64,000 nucleotides of DNA from Lenzites betulinus (lineage: Eukaryota; Basidiomycota; Agaricomycetes; Polyporales; Polyporaceae), in contig JABYQU010000009.1 of assembly GCA_022264855.1 (NCBI GenBank), positions 620,001 to 684,000 of the forward strand, read 5' to 3'. A program made the translations under genes and the position numbers. Under the pieces are notes generated by a model that was not told where the DNA came from, ran no database searches, and saw only the letters and a program-made list of their open reading frames with translations. Below are positions 34,813 to 46,548 of this stretch, one piece after another; the stretch's first letter is position 1; every line of letters begins with the position of its first letter.

Positions 34813-37589
34813 CGTGTCGCTGTCGCGGGGGTGGTCGAGGGCGGAGGGAGGGAGGTCAGCACTCCACCGTCCGAGCCCGAGGCGATGTGTTATGTTCGCG
34901 GTTTCGGGTGGAGACGATCTTCGCACGGCCAAATATTGCCGCAGCCGGCGCGGTGGGCGGGGAACGGTGCTGGCGCAAATAGGTGCGGTCAAGAGAGCAA
35001 GTGTAGATAGCGTTGAGACCGCCGAGGGCGGCGAGCAGACGTGCAAGTCCGTCGAGGACGTCAGAAGACGGCGTCCCGCTCGCAGAGTGGGCGCGGTCAC
35101 ACGAGCTAACGCATAGTCACACAAAGTCACATTCAATATCCTCGGCATGTTCGGGCCTCAGCCTGTTCTCGGAGGAGCTTGATCAACCGGTGTCGCACAA
35201 ATATACGCTCTATCAGTGCATGTTACAGTTCCGTGGTCACTGGTGTGTATGAGTAGGCTTAGCTACTGGCTGGGAACGTCGTTAAGGAGCGATGTTGTGC
35301 AAGTTTACTCTATGCAAATATCCCCATATCGTTATCCCCGCAATCCGGGCACGGATTCGTTAGACCGGGTTAACCGGCTAAATGAACCGGTTATAGAGAC
35401 CGAGCCAGGCCCAGGGCCAGCGGCACGATGTATGCTTCAGCCAGGTATGTTTATGAATTCTGTGCGTCGGAAACTAAGGGCTGTAGCAAAATCTCCTAGT
35501 CCCACATTTAAAACTTGTAGCATTCTTGGCAGAGGGTTCATGTATGGAGTTTCTGAGACACTACCGCGATCGAGGATTTGCGATGACGGTGCCGAGGCCT
35601 TCCAGTGGATACATTTCTGCAAGGTGTTGAGCACACTTCCTATGGCCGGTGCTTCCCCATTGTTGAGTGGCTTGCTCGAATCGCGGACTTCTCGCCCACG
35701 GATACCGCGCCCGGTGCCATGTACTAGAAAGACCGGTGGAACGAAAAATTGGATGTTCTAGGCCAGGGTTGAATCGCCGCGGCAAGGTCCGGTAGCCGTC
35801 GTTCCCCTTGAAAGATTCTCTTGTGTATTCATTTTTGATAGGCATCCGCGTCCGTCATTTGCTCATTCCGCGTCCTGCGCAGCTAGCGGTCGACCTGGAG
35901 TATACACCAATGGTTGTTTGAAGGCGAATGTGCAAGCTGATTGGAGATAGAGAGCTGTGTATTCGTCTCGCCGGGCATGAATAGAAAAAAGACGAATAGC
36001 CGCCGAAGCGACAAGTGGCGGAGGCGTGTGCAGGGCCGCAACGTGTTTTTTTTTTCTTTGGCTTCCCTGCACACGCACCCACCGCCCAAGCTTATTGGGG
36101 AACAACCGGCGGACAGTGCGATGCCGCATATGTCAAGCATCATCACGCGGTCCTCCGGAAGATATTCGCATGTCGTGGGTCGGAGAGGTGCACGCCTTGC
36201 CCTCGCGCCGGGCACGACGTACACCTCGCGAAACGTAAGTTCGTATGGTGTCATCCAGCTATCTACAGCTAGGCTATCAGCATATGAGGACAAGGGGATA
36301 TTCTTCGCGGAGCACCTTTCAGGACGGTACCGCGATGCGCACTGGCCCGCTTTGAAACTTGGGCGGTGGCACCATCAGGGGCGCCGAAAGACGAGCATTG
36401 GACCCAAGGCGGGGGAGGAAGGGCCCGCGTTTCTTATCGGAGGAGCATCGCGAATATCGTCGTCGGTAGATGGCGGATATGGTGTGGGGGAAGAGGGGGA
36501 GGATGAGAGAGGGAGGGGCCGATGGTGGTGGATCGAAGGCAACAGGAGTTGGGGGGATTGTGCCTCAGACCTGGTAGCTCGAGGCCGTTCACACGTAGAA
36601 CACATGTTATCAGCATGTGCGGGTTCCGGGAACCCTAGCCGAGTCATACGACGGTGGCATTGAACTCTGGGGCTTCCGTTTCCCCACCCCTGGCTGCGCG
36701 TGTCCCCCAGAATAACCCCTATCGATGAGTGTTGCGATAGCAAATCGCCGAACAAATACTCGATCGTCGAAGTAGAGCGCTCGAGAGTCGAGACCATTGA
36801 ATATACCGCGTTACACCGGCGTGGGCCATCGATGAATGTGCGGGAAGTCGCCTCGGCATCAAAGGACGCGCGGTTCAGAAGACACGTTCAGTGTGAAGGA
36901 GAGAGATATGTGGGGGTATACACCCACGAGGTCTGACCTTCTGACGAGTTTAGTATAATTGGGGGCTTCGTGGTGATGGAGTTGTCTTTTGGGTTCTTGG
37001 TGCATACCACGCGCACCCACGATAGACAAAAGACGGGCTCATCCAGGAAAGTACGTTGCAGCTCCGCTGTTGGACGTGTGCGCTAGTGAGCGACACCCTG
37101 AACCTCGTGCTACGCGCGGCAGGTTCATGTCCGACGTCGAAGGCTTCTCTTTTTTTCTCGCGCAGGCAGGAAACGCCCGTCTTTCGCGCATTCATCCGAG
37201 GTTGTTGCATCTAAGTGGCCAGAGAGTCAAAAGCCAGAGAGTCAAAGTCACCATAGCAGATGCATAGAGGAGAATGAAGAGGGTGAGGGTGAGACAAGGC
37301 GGGACGTCATGGTTGTCCTTAGGTTGTCGTCAATGTCGATGAAACGCAGTCGCAGCACTGGTGGCATCTACAATTCCCGCTTATCAATCCCTTTCGATCG
37401 CCTACTCAATTCCAGCACCTTCTCTTGGTTTACGCTTGGAGTGGCAGAACGTTTCGTCCGCTGGAAGCCGCTACATCGGGACAGGTGTGTGATGTATTAT
37501 TTTGCGGAAAAGCCCAGAAAAAAGGGGTATATAAGGGCCGCTCCCCCTCACAACCTCATAATCTCAGACCCCACTTCCCCACCCCCCTC
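34813..37589. other. long intergenic region, no gene assigned
   Basis: Several frames on both strands reach 100-240 residues but overlap each other and contain no domain; on the minus strand 35883-36293 begins MSSYADSLAVDSWMTPYELT. A short inverted repeat TAACCGG/CCGGTTA lies at about 35371-35392 and a T run at 36045-36055. I could not build a gene. Confidence 0.4.
37524..37535 (+). promoter_or_regulatory. TATA box of the homeodomain-like gene
   Basis: GGTATATAAGGG lies about 60 nt upstream of the chosen ATG at 37590, a usual spacing for a fungal core promoter, and supports that start over an upstream one at 37425. Confidence 0.5.
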
Positions 37590-38862
37590 ATGCAAGGTTC
37601 ACAGGCACCAAGCTGGACCCCCCTGCGTCTGACCAGTCTCAGTGCAGTGCCGGCGTCGGAGTCACCGGCGTTCGTAACCTTCCCTCCTGCGAAACCCGGC
37701 GCTTCAGTAACGCAACCCGGAGCGGCGCGAAAGCGCTACTCCAAAGAAGTTTACGAGCTGCTCTCTGGTACGTCGACAACTGCAAAGTGCAACAATAATA
37801 ATGTAAACCGAATACCTCAACATAGATTACTTCTACAATGTCAACCAGTATTCTACGAAGGCGGATCGGATCAAGCTCGCACAACAGGTCGCCCAAATGC
37901 CCGGCGCAGGGGATTACACACACGAAAAGGTGCACCAGTATTTCGCGAGCAAACGACAGAGCAAGGCTGCCAAGGCCAGTCGACAAACGGCGCAGCCAGC
38001 GCAATCGTCCGCTTCGCCTCCAGCCCCTCCCAGCAGTGCTCATATACGTAAGAGCACAGCGCTACAGCGGCTCAATAAGGTGCTGATTATGTCGCGTCTT
38101 CGCAGTTTATCCGTCGCTAGCTACGGACCGGCTTATCATACCCAAACTTGACGTCCTTCTAAATGAAACGCCGAAGCCGACGCCCTCTACTGCCAAGATA
38201 TGGGCTGCAAAGCTCGGGCCTGGAGTGCAACCTGGAGACATCACAACATATGCCGAACTCAGACTAGCTCAGGTTCCCGGAAAAGTGAGCAGTTCGGTCC
38301 CAAGCTGGGTGTAGTGTGTACCAACTCGAAGCCATCTCCGTTTCATAGTTACGCATCCACTCGCCCTCGCAACTCCCCACACCAAACTCCTCTCTCTCAC
38401 CCGAGCCGTTGAAGTCGCCAGTATCCCCGGTCGTGGAAACATCGTGGGGCAAGGTGGACCCCGACGACGTCAAGGATGAACTGTATTCGGATTACGAGGA
38501 TGAACGTAAGTCTCGCCGCGCGCTCGGACAAAGTCTATCCATATTGAGTGTGTGTCCTTGCAGTCGAGGAAATCGAGACGAAGTTCGTGCCGCCACCCGA
38601 GGACCCCGTGCCTCGGACCGACCCCCGGTTAGTGTCCATTGCCAATGACCTACATCAAGCGTGGACGTGTCCCTCGTCGCCAAGAGAGGGTGGGAAACCG
38701 CCAAAATCTCTCGGAGAGCTGTCTCGTTGGTTCCAAACACAACAACCCGTGGCTGTGCCTACGGAGAACTCTGGCAAGCCGCGTCCTCGCCAGTGGACAG
38801 ATACTACTACCAAACCGCCGCAGCCGCCCCACGCCACGGTCGGGGGGCGCACACTCGCATGA
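37590..38862 (+). CDS. divergent homeodomain-like protein
   Basis: Five exons (37590-37767, 37826-38047, 38106-38284, 38406-38505, 38564-38862) give about 325 residues with every phase consistent. Residues about 48-115 look like a homeodomain: basic arm ARKRYSKEVYELL, helix DRIKLAQQVAQMPG, and recognition helix EKVHQYFASKRQSKAAKA. The helix-3 pattern W-F-x-N-x-R is changed to Y-F-A-S-K-R, so both the invariant Trp48 and Asn51 are substituted. The remainder is Pro/Ser-rich and acidic (VDPDDVKDELYSDYEDE), with a conserved-looking SLGELSRWF near the C-terminus. If the fold is right, it is a nuclear factor whose DNA contact has diverged. Another helix-turn-helix protein is the alternative. Confidence 0.6.
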
Positions 38863-39150
38863 ACACCGGTTTCTACCACGCACACACGCAGGCATGTTGT
38901 TCGCCACCTCGGGTCACGTGACCAGGCTCTGACCTGCGAACAGACTCAATTCTTTCGTTTTTCCCGTTATTCACCAACTTGTCGAGATGTCCAGTCCTCG
39001 CTGCGTTATTCCTCTTCGTTTTCTGTTCTGTTATCGCTCTGTATACCGCTTTGCTCTGTCCCCCATTCCACTAGCATAACCAATAGATAATGTACGCTAC
39101 ACTTTCTACTTATGACATCTTCATCGTTTTGTAACATCAAAGCTCTTCAC

Positions 39151-40841
39151 CTACAGCCGGCTCCTCTCTGGATGACGCTCCTCGGCCCTCTTCAACAGCC
39201 GCCGCATCATCTCCACCCACTCGTGCACGCCGCCCTCCCCGACGCCCCGCACCCACTCGTCGGCCAGCCCCGCTCGCTCGAGGTCGCGCCATTCTTCGCG
39301 CAACACGCCCTTTGCGTCGTACATCTCGATCTCCCACGCCGGCACGCGCAGGGGATGGGCCGCGAACGCATGCAGCGCGTCCCTGTACGCGAACTGCTCG
39401 TGCCCGTCGAAGCGGTGCCAAGCGCGTGCGATCGCAAGTTCGACAGAATCACCTTGGATGCCGTCGTCGGGCTGGTCGTCCACAGGCGGAGCGGCCCCTG
39501 CGCCGTTTGGTATGCGAGCGGTGACTTGCGCGCGGAGGGACTCGTAGCGGGCGATGATCTCAATGGCCTCCTGTGTCGGGTCTAAGCTCTCAGGATGCTC
39601 GAAAACATGAAGAATCGCATGCATCTGTGCCTCGAGCAGCGGGAGTGGCGCGACGCGCACCGGAAGGCCGATGAACGCGAGGCTCGACACCGGCAGCGCA
39701 CCCGCGTCGACCAGCGGGAAGATATGGCGCGCGAGCGGGAAGACGTGGTACGTCGAGTTGTACAGCTCCCGGGGCAGCGGCGGCGCGCCCGGCGGGAGAC
39801 CCGCGCTCACCACCTCGGGCGGGAAAAACGGGAACTCGACCGTGTACCCCGTGGCGAGCACGACGTTGTCGATCCCCGTCTCCTCCGACCCGTCCTCGAA
39901 CAGGACCGTCCCCGCGACGGGGTCGAGATAGCGTGCGACGCGCCCGCGCACCTTTAGGCGGCCGTCGCGCATGTCCTCGCGCACGGCGCCCGTGGCGGAG
40001 TGCACGACGGTCCGCCCGGACGCGAGGAGGTCCGTGACGAGATCTTGGCCGCTCGGGCCCGCGCCAACGACGAGCACCGTCCGCGCCGCACCGAATGTGT
40101 CGGGATTGCGGTAGCGCACGGCGTGAAAGGCCTTGTGCGCTTCCAGCCAGCGCGCGAGCCCCGGCGTGGCGGGGAGGCGCGGGGTGCGGTAGTGCCCGTT
40201 CGCGACGACGAGGTGGTCGAACGTGTGGGTCTCGGTGGTGGGTGCGTCGACAGTGCCCGTGCGGACGACGACGGTCCATTTGCCTGTGGGCCCGGGGTGT
40301 CGCGTTGCGGATGTGACGGGCGTGTTCAATCGGATGTGTGGGTAGAGCTCGAAGTGCGCCGCGTAGGCGTCGAGGTAAGTGCGCACAGTTGAGGCGGGCG
40401 GGAATAACGCCGTTCCTGGAGGGAAGGAGAACGATGAGTATGCCATGACCGGGTGGGGGAGGTTCGTCGTTAATGAGTCGTAGAGCGGCGTCAGCGGCGG
40501 GTCGCCTGTTGGTGGCGCTGGAAGCCTGTAAAGCAAGGTTTCGTTAGGATCATTGTCAACCGTTAATGCCATACATATGTACCATATTCCGCCGACGCTA
40601 TCGCGGGCCTCGAATGCAGTGACGGTCCACTGGCCTGCCTTGTACTGAGGCGAATCCTTGATGATCTTCACAGCGGCAAGGCCGCCCGGCCCTGCGCCGA
40701 TGACGCAGATATTCCGTCGGCTCTCGATTTCCAGCTGAAATTCCTCGACCACTTGTGGCGATGACAGGGAAAGACCAATCGTCAACAAAAGTATCATATC
40801 AAAAGGGCTGGGCGGTATTTACAAGTGCTTGGGATCTCCAT
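39151..40841 (-). CDS. flavin-containing monooxygenase (FMO-B), paralogue of FMO-A
   Basis: A first small exon gives MEIPST (ATG at 40841), spliced to LVEEFQLEIESRRN. The next holds the FAD motif ICVIGAGPGGLAAVK and ends EARDSVGGIW. An intron of about 57 nt follows; it can be read through in frame, but the paralogue shows it is an intron because joining it gives W-LPAPPTGDPPLTPLYDSL. The main exon has LVVANGHYRTPRLP, the NADPH motif LVVGAGPSGQDLV, NVVLATGYTVEFPF and a C-terminal charged region ending HPERSRL. The reaction class is that of FMO-A (FAD/NADPH oxygenation), with unknown substrate. Compared with FMO-A the second dinucleotide motif is GAGPSG rather than GGGYSG. An alternative start at 40797 would use an internal Met with a hydrophobic stretch that is probably intronic. 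Confidence 0.87.
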
Positions 40842-41965
40842 GGCTATCTTGCGACTCTGATCGCAATAGTTTCTCGACTGCTGTGGCTTTCAGTTATGTT
40901 GTGTCTCTGGGGGCTTGAAGTGGTTCGAGCTAGAATACGTACAATTCAGCAACAGATCTTGCCCTTATAAGCACGCTAAAAACGGCAGAGTCAGTGTCCA
41001 GAATCCAGATCCTGCCTCGGCTCCGTTTCTGTACCGTCTGAGAGGGCCAGTGAACGCAAGATGCAGGGTCGATCACGCAGTCCGAACGTTCCGGCCGCTG
41101 CCGAGAACGATTATGGCGAGCGCGTAAACCTGGGTACCGCCACCTCCGCCTGCATGGTTTACCGTAGCGAACTAACTTGGACAGGTGGACAGGTGGACTA
41201 GGGTGGACTCGGGGAATCGAAGGGAAGCGACCCCAAATAAGTTCCCTACAGGGACCTACACAACGTAACGATAGTACACAACCGTGGTTCTCCATAATTT
41301 CTGTGCTGTAACATCTGCGCGCGACACTCCGCAAACTTGAGAAGATGGTAGTTCAACTTCAAGAACGGCGCACCAAGACGAGGGATGAGTTTTCAACATA
41401 CAGGTCTGTGTTTATATAGATCAGGAGTCCCCGAGGAGAAAAAGCTGAGGGAGGGACGTACTCGGACGCTGCAGCCGCGCCTTGCGCGCGAACGACTCCC
41501 CCGGACCTCGACTGCGTGGATCTGAGTGAAATTCGTGACGGGGTGTCTCTACAAAGCCAGGCATTCCACACGATGTTTGTTTATAGCTGGGCCATCAGTG
41601 CGTGCGTCTTTTGTGAGGGCCTCCGTGTGTCGTGCTATAAGTGCAGACTTCCCTTGAACGTCGGAAGTACTCTCTCTTGTGGTGTAGCAGGGCTCGTAGG
41701 GCAGAAGTACTCGCCCGTAGGGTTCACGAAGGAAAGATAGGCTCATGGCACTTTGGCAGATGACAATTAACTGCAGGGAGCCTGCGGCCTTAGTCGCAGA
41801 CGAGCAGACGAGCAGCATGCTAGCACAATTCGCGGGCACGTGCACCGTGTATATTGACGCGTCGGCGACGCGTTTCGGAGTTTAAATTGCGAGGTACATA
41901 GACTTCCGGAATCCTTCGTGTCGCGTTTCTTCTTCTCATTCCACCATCTCGGTATACCCTCATCC
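40842..41965. other. divergent intergenic region
   Basis: Between FMO-B and the small gene at 41966. No convincing coding frame. It contains the MluI cell-cycle boxes listed next. Confidence 0.45.
41857..41873 (+). promoter_or_regulatory. paired MluI cell-cycle boxes (ACGCGT)
   Basis: ACGCGT occurs at 41857-41862 and again at 41868-41873, about 95 nt upstream of the ATG at 41966. This is the MCB element bound by MBF (Swi6/Mbp1 type factors) at G1/S genes in fungi. The function here is inferred from motif and position only. Confidence 0.45.
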
Positions 41966-42525
41966 ATGTCCTCAGTATCGGAAGCCGCTATTTCAGGCGA
42001 CAATGAGATAACGACGCGGAAGAGACCCATCACCGAGGTGATCTCCGAAACATTCCATCCCTTTGACCACCACTCGAAGGTCGTCGGGCCCTTCGACGAC
42101 GAGACCAAGCGAGACGCGGAATTCGTGGAGAGTGGGTATATGCTACATTTTCAGTATTTGTTGACTTCTAATGATGCTCATAAACCTTCTCAGAGCTCAA
42201 CGTGATGCTCCTCGAGCTCATTTTGGACTTCCACGCATGGTCCGCCGCGCGCCCCATGTACGAAAGTGACAAGAACGCCGACACCCTGGAGAAGGCGGTG
42301 AGGACTCTCAGGGATGCCGAGAAAGATCAAGGCAGGTCATACCCCTCTCCATCTTCCAGAGCGATGCCCGCGTCCGGCTTCGTCGGTAGGCGGACCGCGC
42401 ATACACCCCGCCTCCCGCATATATTGACGTATTGTCCGTCCGTAGAACAAACTCGCCAACGCCTGAACGAGTTCATAACACGCATCAAGCTCGCACTGGC
42501 TGCTCTCACTGGACTAGGGCCTTGA
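41966..42525 (+). CDS. small helical protein, function unknown
   Basis: Three exons (41966-42131, 42194-42331, 42446-42525) give about 127 residues: start MSSVSEAAISGDNEITTRKR, middle ELILDFHAWSAARPMYESDK, and a C-terminal coiled-coil-like stretch (TRQRLNEFITRIKLALAAL). Only one set of splices keeps the frame: GTGGGT for intron 1 and a GC donor (AAG|GCAGGT) for intron 2, with TAG as acceptor. I do not recognise the family. Size, helical content and the upstream G1/S boxes would suit a small subunit of a cell-cycle or kinetochore complex, but nothing in the sequence proves it. Reading through intron 2 gives a longer tail without helices. Confidence 0.6.
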
Positions 42526-42842
42526 TCATCAGCTTCCGTCGGCTCGGTTAATCTGCTCTCTCACTGCTGGTCTATGTTCTCGCTCCTAGTCTGTGATTGC
42601 TTCTCCTGCTGTCTTCGACTCTTTCGTCTACACTGGACACGCTGATATACCCTTGTCGCTCCGATAGTATGTTTAATGAGTATGTCACTGCACCCATGTG
42701 TGAATATATGCTGTTCGATATTTGATCTTCAACAACTATGCATGCAGCATGCTACTTGTTTGCTGTGACTCACCGCTGCAAACCCACCGAACGTTCAGGC
42801 ACACGCTCGGTTTTTAGTGCGAAGGTCAATACATGCAAAAAG
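42526..42842. other. intergenic, no gene seen
   Basis: 3' flank of the small gene and of the tRNA-Ser on the opposite strand. Pyrimidine-rich, no frame of note. Confidence 0.5.
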
Positions 42843-42936
42843 CGTCACCTGAGCGATTCGAACACTCGCGGGCAAAGCCCAACCGCTAGCAGCTATAGAT
42901 AGCAGGCGATCCCGTTAACCACTCCGGCAAAGTGAC
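42843..42936 (-). tRNA. tRNA-Ser (anticodon GCT) with a 12-nt intron
   Basis: The minus strand folds with acceptor arms GTCACTT/AGGTGAC (one G-T pair), anticodon stem ATCGC/GCGGT, a long variable arm GGGC-TTT-GCCC typical of serine tRNAs, and T stem GAGTG/CGCTC around TTCGAAT. The anticodon loop is 19 nt long. Removing 12 nt after position 37 (TCTATAGCTGCT) leaves a normal 7-nt loop CTGCTAA with anticodon GCT, reading AGC and AGU. The intron sits at the standard eukaryotic position for the tRNA splicing endonuclease. Confidence 0.9.
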
Positions 42937-43154
42937 TTTACCTGTACAAATTAACACACATATATATCGTTAACAATGCAGTCGCAATAGACTACAGATG
43001 ATCCTGCGCGTAACGTTCATGCTGCTACAGTATACCACTGATAGTCTTGTGTCAATACCTGCTTTACACACAAGTCTCACATCTGCGGCAGTCTCATCTT
43101 GATATCTGGAGGGACTATTACGACTTTGACGAGGTTATTAACGACGTCCATGAA

Positions 43155-46105
43155 ATGGCCTCTGATGCCCAACACTGTTCATTCGTGCTAGTCGCCGTCT
43201 TCGACATTGACAAGGGCGCGAAACTAGCGTACCAATTCCCTCAACCGCTTGGAACAGATGAGGGGTAGGTAAGGTTCACACTCCAAAAGCACTCGCGCTC
43301 ATAATTCGTAGATTGCTAGCGAACTTGATGCTTCCGGATGGCGCGGAGAGGCAGCCGACGGATTGGACAGTGTTCTTCTTGAACCAGACACCGTTCAATA
43401 CCATCAAACCTGTCCTTGCATTGGACACCGAGAGCAAGGAAGCAGAAGAGGATGGCTCGAACATGCTGTACGGCATCAACCTTGTCCGGACGAAGCTGGA
43501 CTCGACGGTGAGGAGGTGAGTGCATTATACATCCTCGGACACGGTGGCGGATCCAAACGACCGCAGAGGTGCTACCGTGAAGGCAATGGCTATCGTGACC
43601 AGATACCCATTTCTACAAATATTCAAAGTACGCATGCTCCCCTTGACGTTCGCGTGAGTGATCTTCCCGCTCAACTCGCGCCCCAGCCTGTTCTACTCCT
43701 TGCCCTGGACGACTACTTCATGAACCCCTCGCAAGACTGTCTCGCGCGGCTTTTTGACGCGGTGAACGAGATGAACTTCGCCCCGATGCCCGTCCTGACG
43801 CGTTATGAGAAGCTCATAATGCGCAATACGGAACGGCAGGACATTCTGATTGGGCGCGTCGAGGAGTCCAACTACCCCGACCCAGGGACTGCTATGCAGC
43901 ACCCAATCAACCTCCCTCCCACGAACACGGCGCGGCCGGGCCACAAGCCAAGCAACTCGACGGACTCGCGCATCAGCTTTGAGGATGGTGTGCACATGCG
44001 CTCGAAGCGGGACAGGGACAGCAACACACGGAACGGCGCCGAGAGCTACAAGTCTGCGTCCAAGATGCAAAGCCCGACGTCCCCGTCCGAGGCGTCGTTC
44101 TCCCTCGACGGGAGCGCGGTATGGGTCGGGGATGAGAGCGGGCTGGATCAGATGGGGTTCGTGGCGACCGCCAGCGCAGCGAGTGCGAGCAGCAGCAGCG
44201 TGAGCAGCCTGGCTGGCCGTGGACGCCGATCGACGGACGCGTCTTCCTCCTCTTCGCATGCACGCGTGGGCGAGTCTGTGCCCTCATTGACTGGCGCAGG
44301 TGCAGCCTCAGCGGGGCTGAAAGACTCGCATTTCTTTCACGCGGCGATCAATTATAACGAACACGTACTGCCTGTGAAGGTGCCGTTGTCGACTTTCTCA
44401 GAGGAAGTGGGCGAGGTATGCAAGCGGACGGACTTCCTGGGCCCCATGAAACTGACTGTATGCGTGTAGGGCTCCCTGACTATGCTGTGCACGACGTTCT
44501 CGCCCTCAAACACGACGATTTCGGGCCCGCTACATCCGCATCTGCATACGAATGGCGCGCTGACACCCCCAGTCATCCTCCTATTCAACGCGCTTGTGAC
44601 GGGAAAGCGTGTCATGTTCTTGGGCCACCACAAGCTAGCGGAGAACGTGTCAAATCACGTACTTGCCGCGTGCGCTCTTGGCTCGGGATGTGGGGTGGTT
44701 CTCCGTGGCTTCATCAAACGCGCGTTCCCCTACGCGACGCTCATGAACCGAGAAGAGTGGGAGAGCATGTGCGTGCAGCCCCCTTCTCAATCTGTTGCAT
44801 TATTGATGCGCATATATGCAGCCCCGGATACATCGCAGGGGTGACAAACCCGATCTTCGAGACGGCGGGTTCGTGGGACCTCCTGTGCGACATCGGAATG
44901 TGTCGGATGGTCGTGTCGAAAGACATCCACCTGAACCATCCGGCCTCCTGGTCCAGTTCAAATCCGCTTATGATCCGTACGGGCACGCTCAAGGCCGAGA
45001 GCTCGGTAGGGAGCGAAGAGGACGCGGTGCGGCTACAGAAGGAGGGTGGCTCGACGCAGAAACCCGAGTTCGCGGGTCGGCCGGACAGCGCGGACAACAT
45101 GTTCGTCGAGGATGTAAGCCCATCTTCATATGTCGTGCCGCATATACTCACCCGGCGCCCGACAGGTCATGGCTGCGATCCAGTCGCATTACTCCGAATC
45201 GCATGTCCGCGCGAAGTTCACAGAGTACGTCATACGATTCGTACGCGTCGCGGCGCGGTACGAAGAGGACCTGCTGGGCTCGACCTCCATAGCATGGCCG
45301 ACGGTGATATATACCGAGCGGCCAGGCGAGAAGCCTAGGCTCGGCAGCGGGGCGTACTTCGCGGACGACGCGGCGTGTGCGCGGGACCTGGCTGTGAACG
45401 CGAGCAGGATCGAGGCGTGGCGCCGGACGGACTGCTACAAGCTCTTCCAGGCGGTATGGTGTCCTGCATCCCCGGCTGCCTGTGATGTGGACTGACACGC
45501 TATCTCGTGCAGGACTGGAAACAGATTCTTGCGACCGACCCCATCCAGGGCTTCGACCTCGCTCACCAGCTCTCGCGATTGCGGTTCGCGAAGAACATGT
45601 CGAACAGCGAGGCGGAGCTCATCTTCCGCACGATCGTGGAGAATCTGCAGAATTACGAGCAAGTCACAGAGGTCCGTCCATGTGCATGGGTATCCTCGCA
45701 TTACTGACAACCGCCATTATTTCTATCGCCAGCTCCTCGCGTGGCTCCCGCCGCATCTGCACGGGCTGCAGCCGCTCAGCTTCGGGCTCTTCCACCAGCA
45801 CGAAGCCGTGCGAGACTTGACCGTCGACCTCTTCAACGAGCTGCGCACATACCCGGTGCGTTTCCTGCACACAAATCTAAATCCCGCAGCGGGGGCTGAC
45901 GCGCGGACATGATATGCAGATTGGCGTGCAGTTTCTGCAGGCGCTCAACCACTTCCAGCGGTACGCGTACGTGCGGCAGGCGCACGCGAAGGAGCACCGC
46001 GCGAAGGACGCGGCGAACTCGCTCATGCTTCCGCCGCACTCGGCGCCGTTCATGTCGCGCACGCCGTCGAATCGGAGTGAGTCGAGTCTTGGGGGCGGCG
46101 GCTAG
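43155..46105 (+). CDS. AFI1: Afi1/DENN-type protein (Arf3-interacting, polarity axis stabilisation)
   Basis: Nine exons join in frame. The N-terminal docking domain runs from MASDAQHCSFVLVAVFDIDK through LAYQFPQPLG, DWTVFFLNQTPFN and MLYGINLVRTKLD to KAMAIVTRYPFLQIF. After a Ser-rich linker (about 43950-44280) the SPA/DENN-like core follows: GSLTMLCTTFSP, PPVILLFNALVTGKRVMFLG, YIAGVTNPIFETAGSWDLLC and AIQSHYSESHVRAKFTEYVI. The C-terminus is helical (FDLAHQLSRLRFAKNMSN, LLAWLPPHLHGLQPLSFGLF) and ends ESSLGGGG. In yeast the homologue links the Arf3 GTPase to polarised vesicle traffic at the cortex. The order and length agree with the family and I see no break. The Met at 43155 is chosen because the domain begins right after it; an in-frame upstream stretch to 43047 is less likely coding. 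Confidence 0.83.
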
Positions 46106-46548
46106 CCGTCGATAGACCGGAACGTGAGTGGCGGACGTTGGGTGTGGGAGTGAGGCGGAGCATCTCGTATACCACCATATACCTACGAAGGAGTCGCAGA
46201 TTGTAACTTATCCACTACTTGTATGCCTTGATAAGAATGCGAGCGGTCGTGCCTGCACAGAATCGAAAGCGTCGTTGAATATAGTCAATATTGCGAGCGA
46301 ACATGGTAAGCAATGGCGATGAACTAGATGACATGTGTGATGGAACCATAAACATTTACAATGATCAGAGCATGAGGAAGCTACACGAGGTATGTAGGAA
46401 AACACTTGTAAGACAGAACGCAAAATAACATGCATGGGATGAATACGAAGGGTATGCAGAATACTACCAGATAATAGATGACGACAGAACACGATAAGAA
46501 ATGTGGCCGAAACGTTGTCAACGTGTTCCGTGCTTCCGAGAGCCAGGC
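46106..46548. other. convergent intergenic region
   Basis: Between the tail-to-tail Afi1-like and multipass membrane genes. No gene seen. Confidence 0.5.

Noticed and set aside
39207..40392. Several plus- and minus-strand frames of 100-230 residues inside FMO-B
   Set aside because: They overlap a clear FAD/NADPH monooxygenase and are Arg/Ala-rich shadows of its codons.
40526..40580. Apparent in-frame insertion YICMALTVDNDPNETLLY in FMO-B
   Set aside because: It is bounded by GT and AG, sits exactly where FMO-A has an intron, and its removal restores the family sequence.
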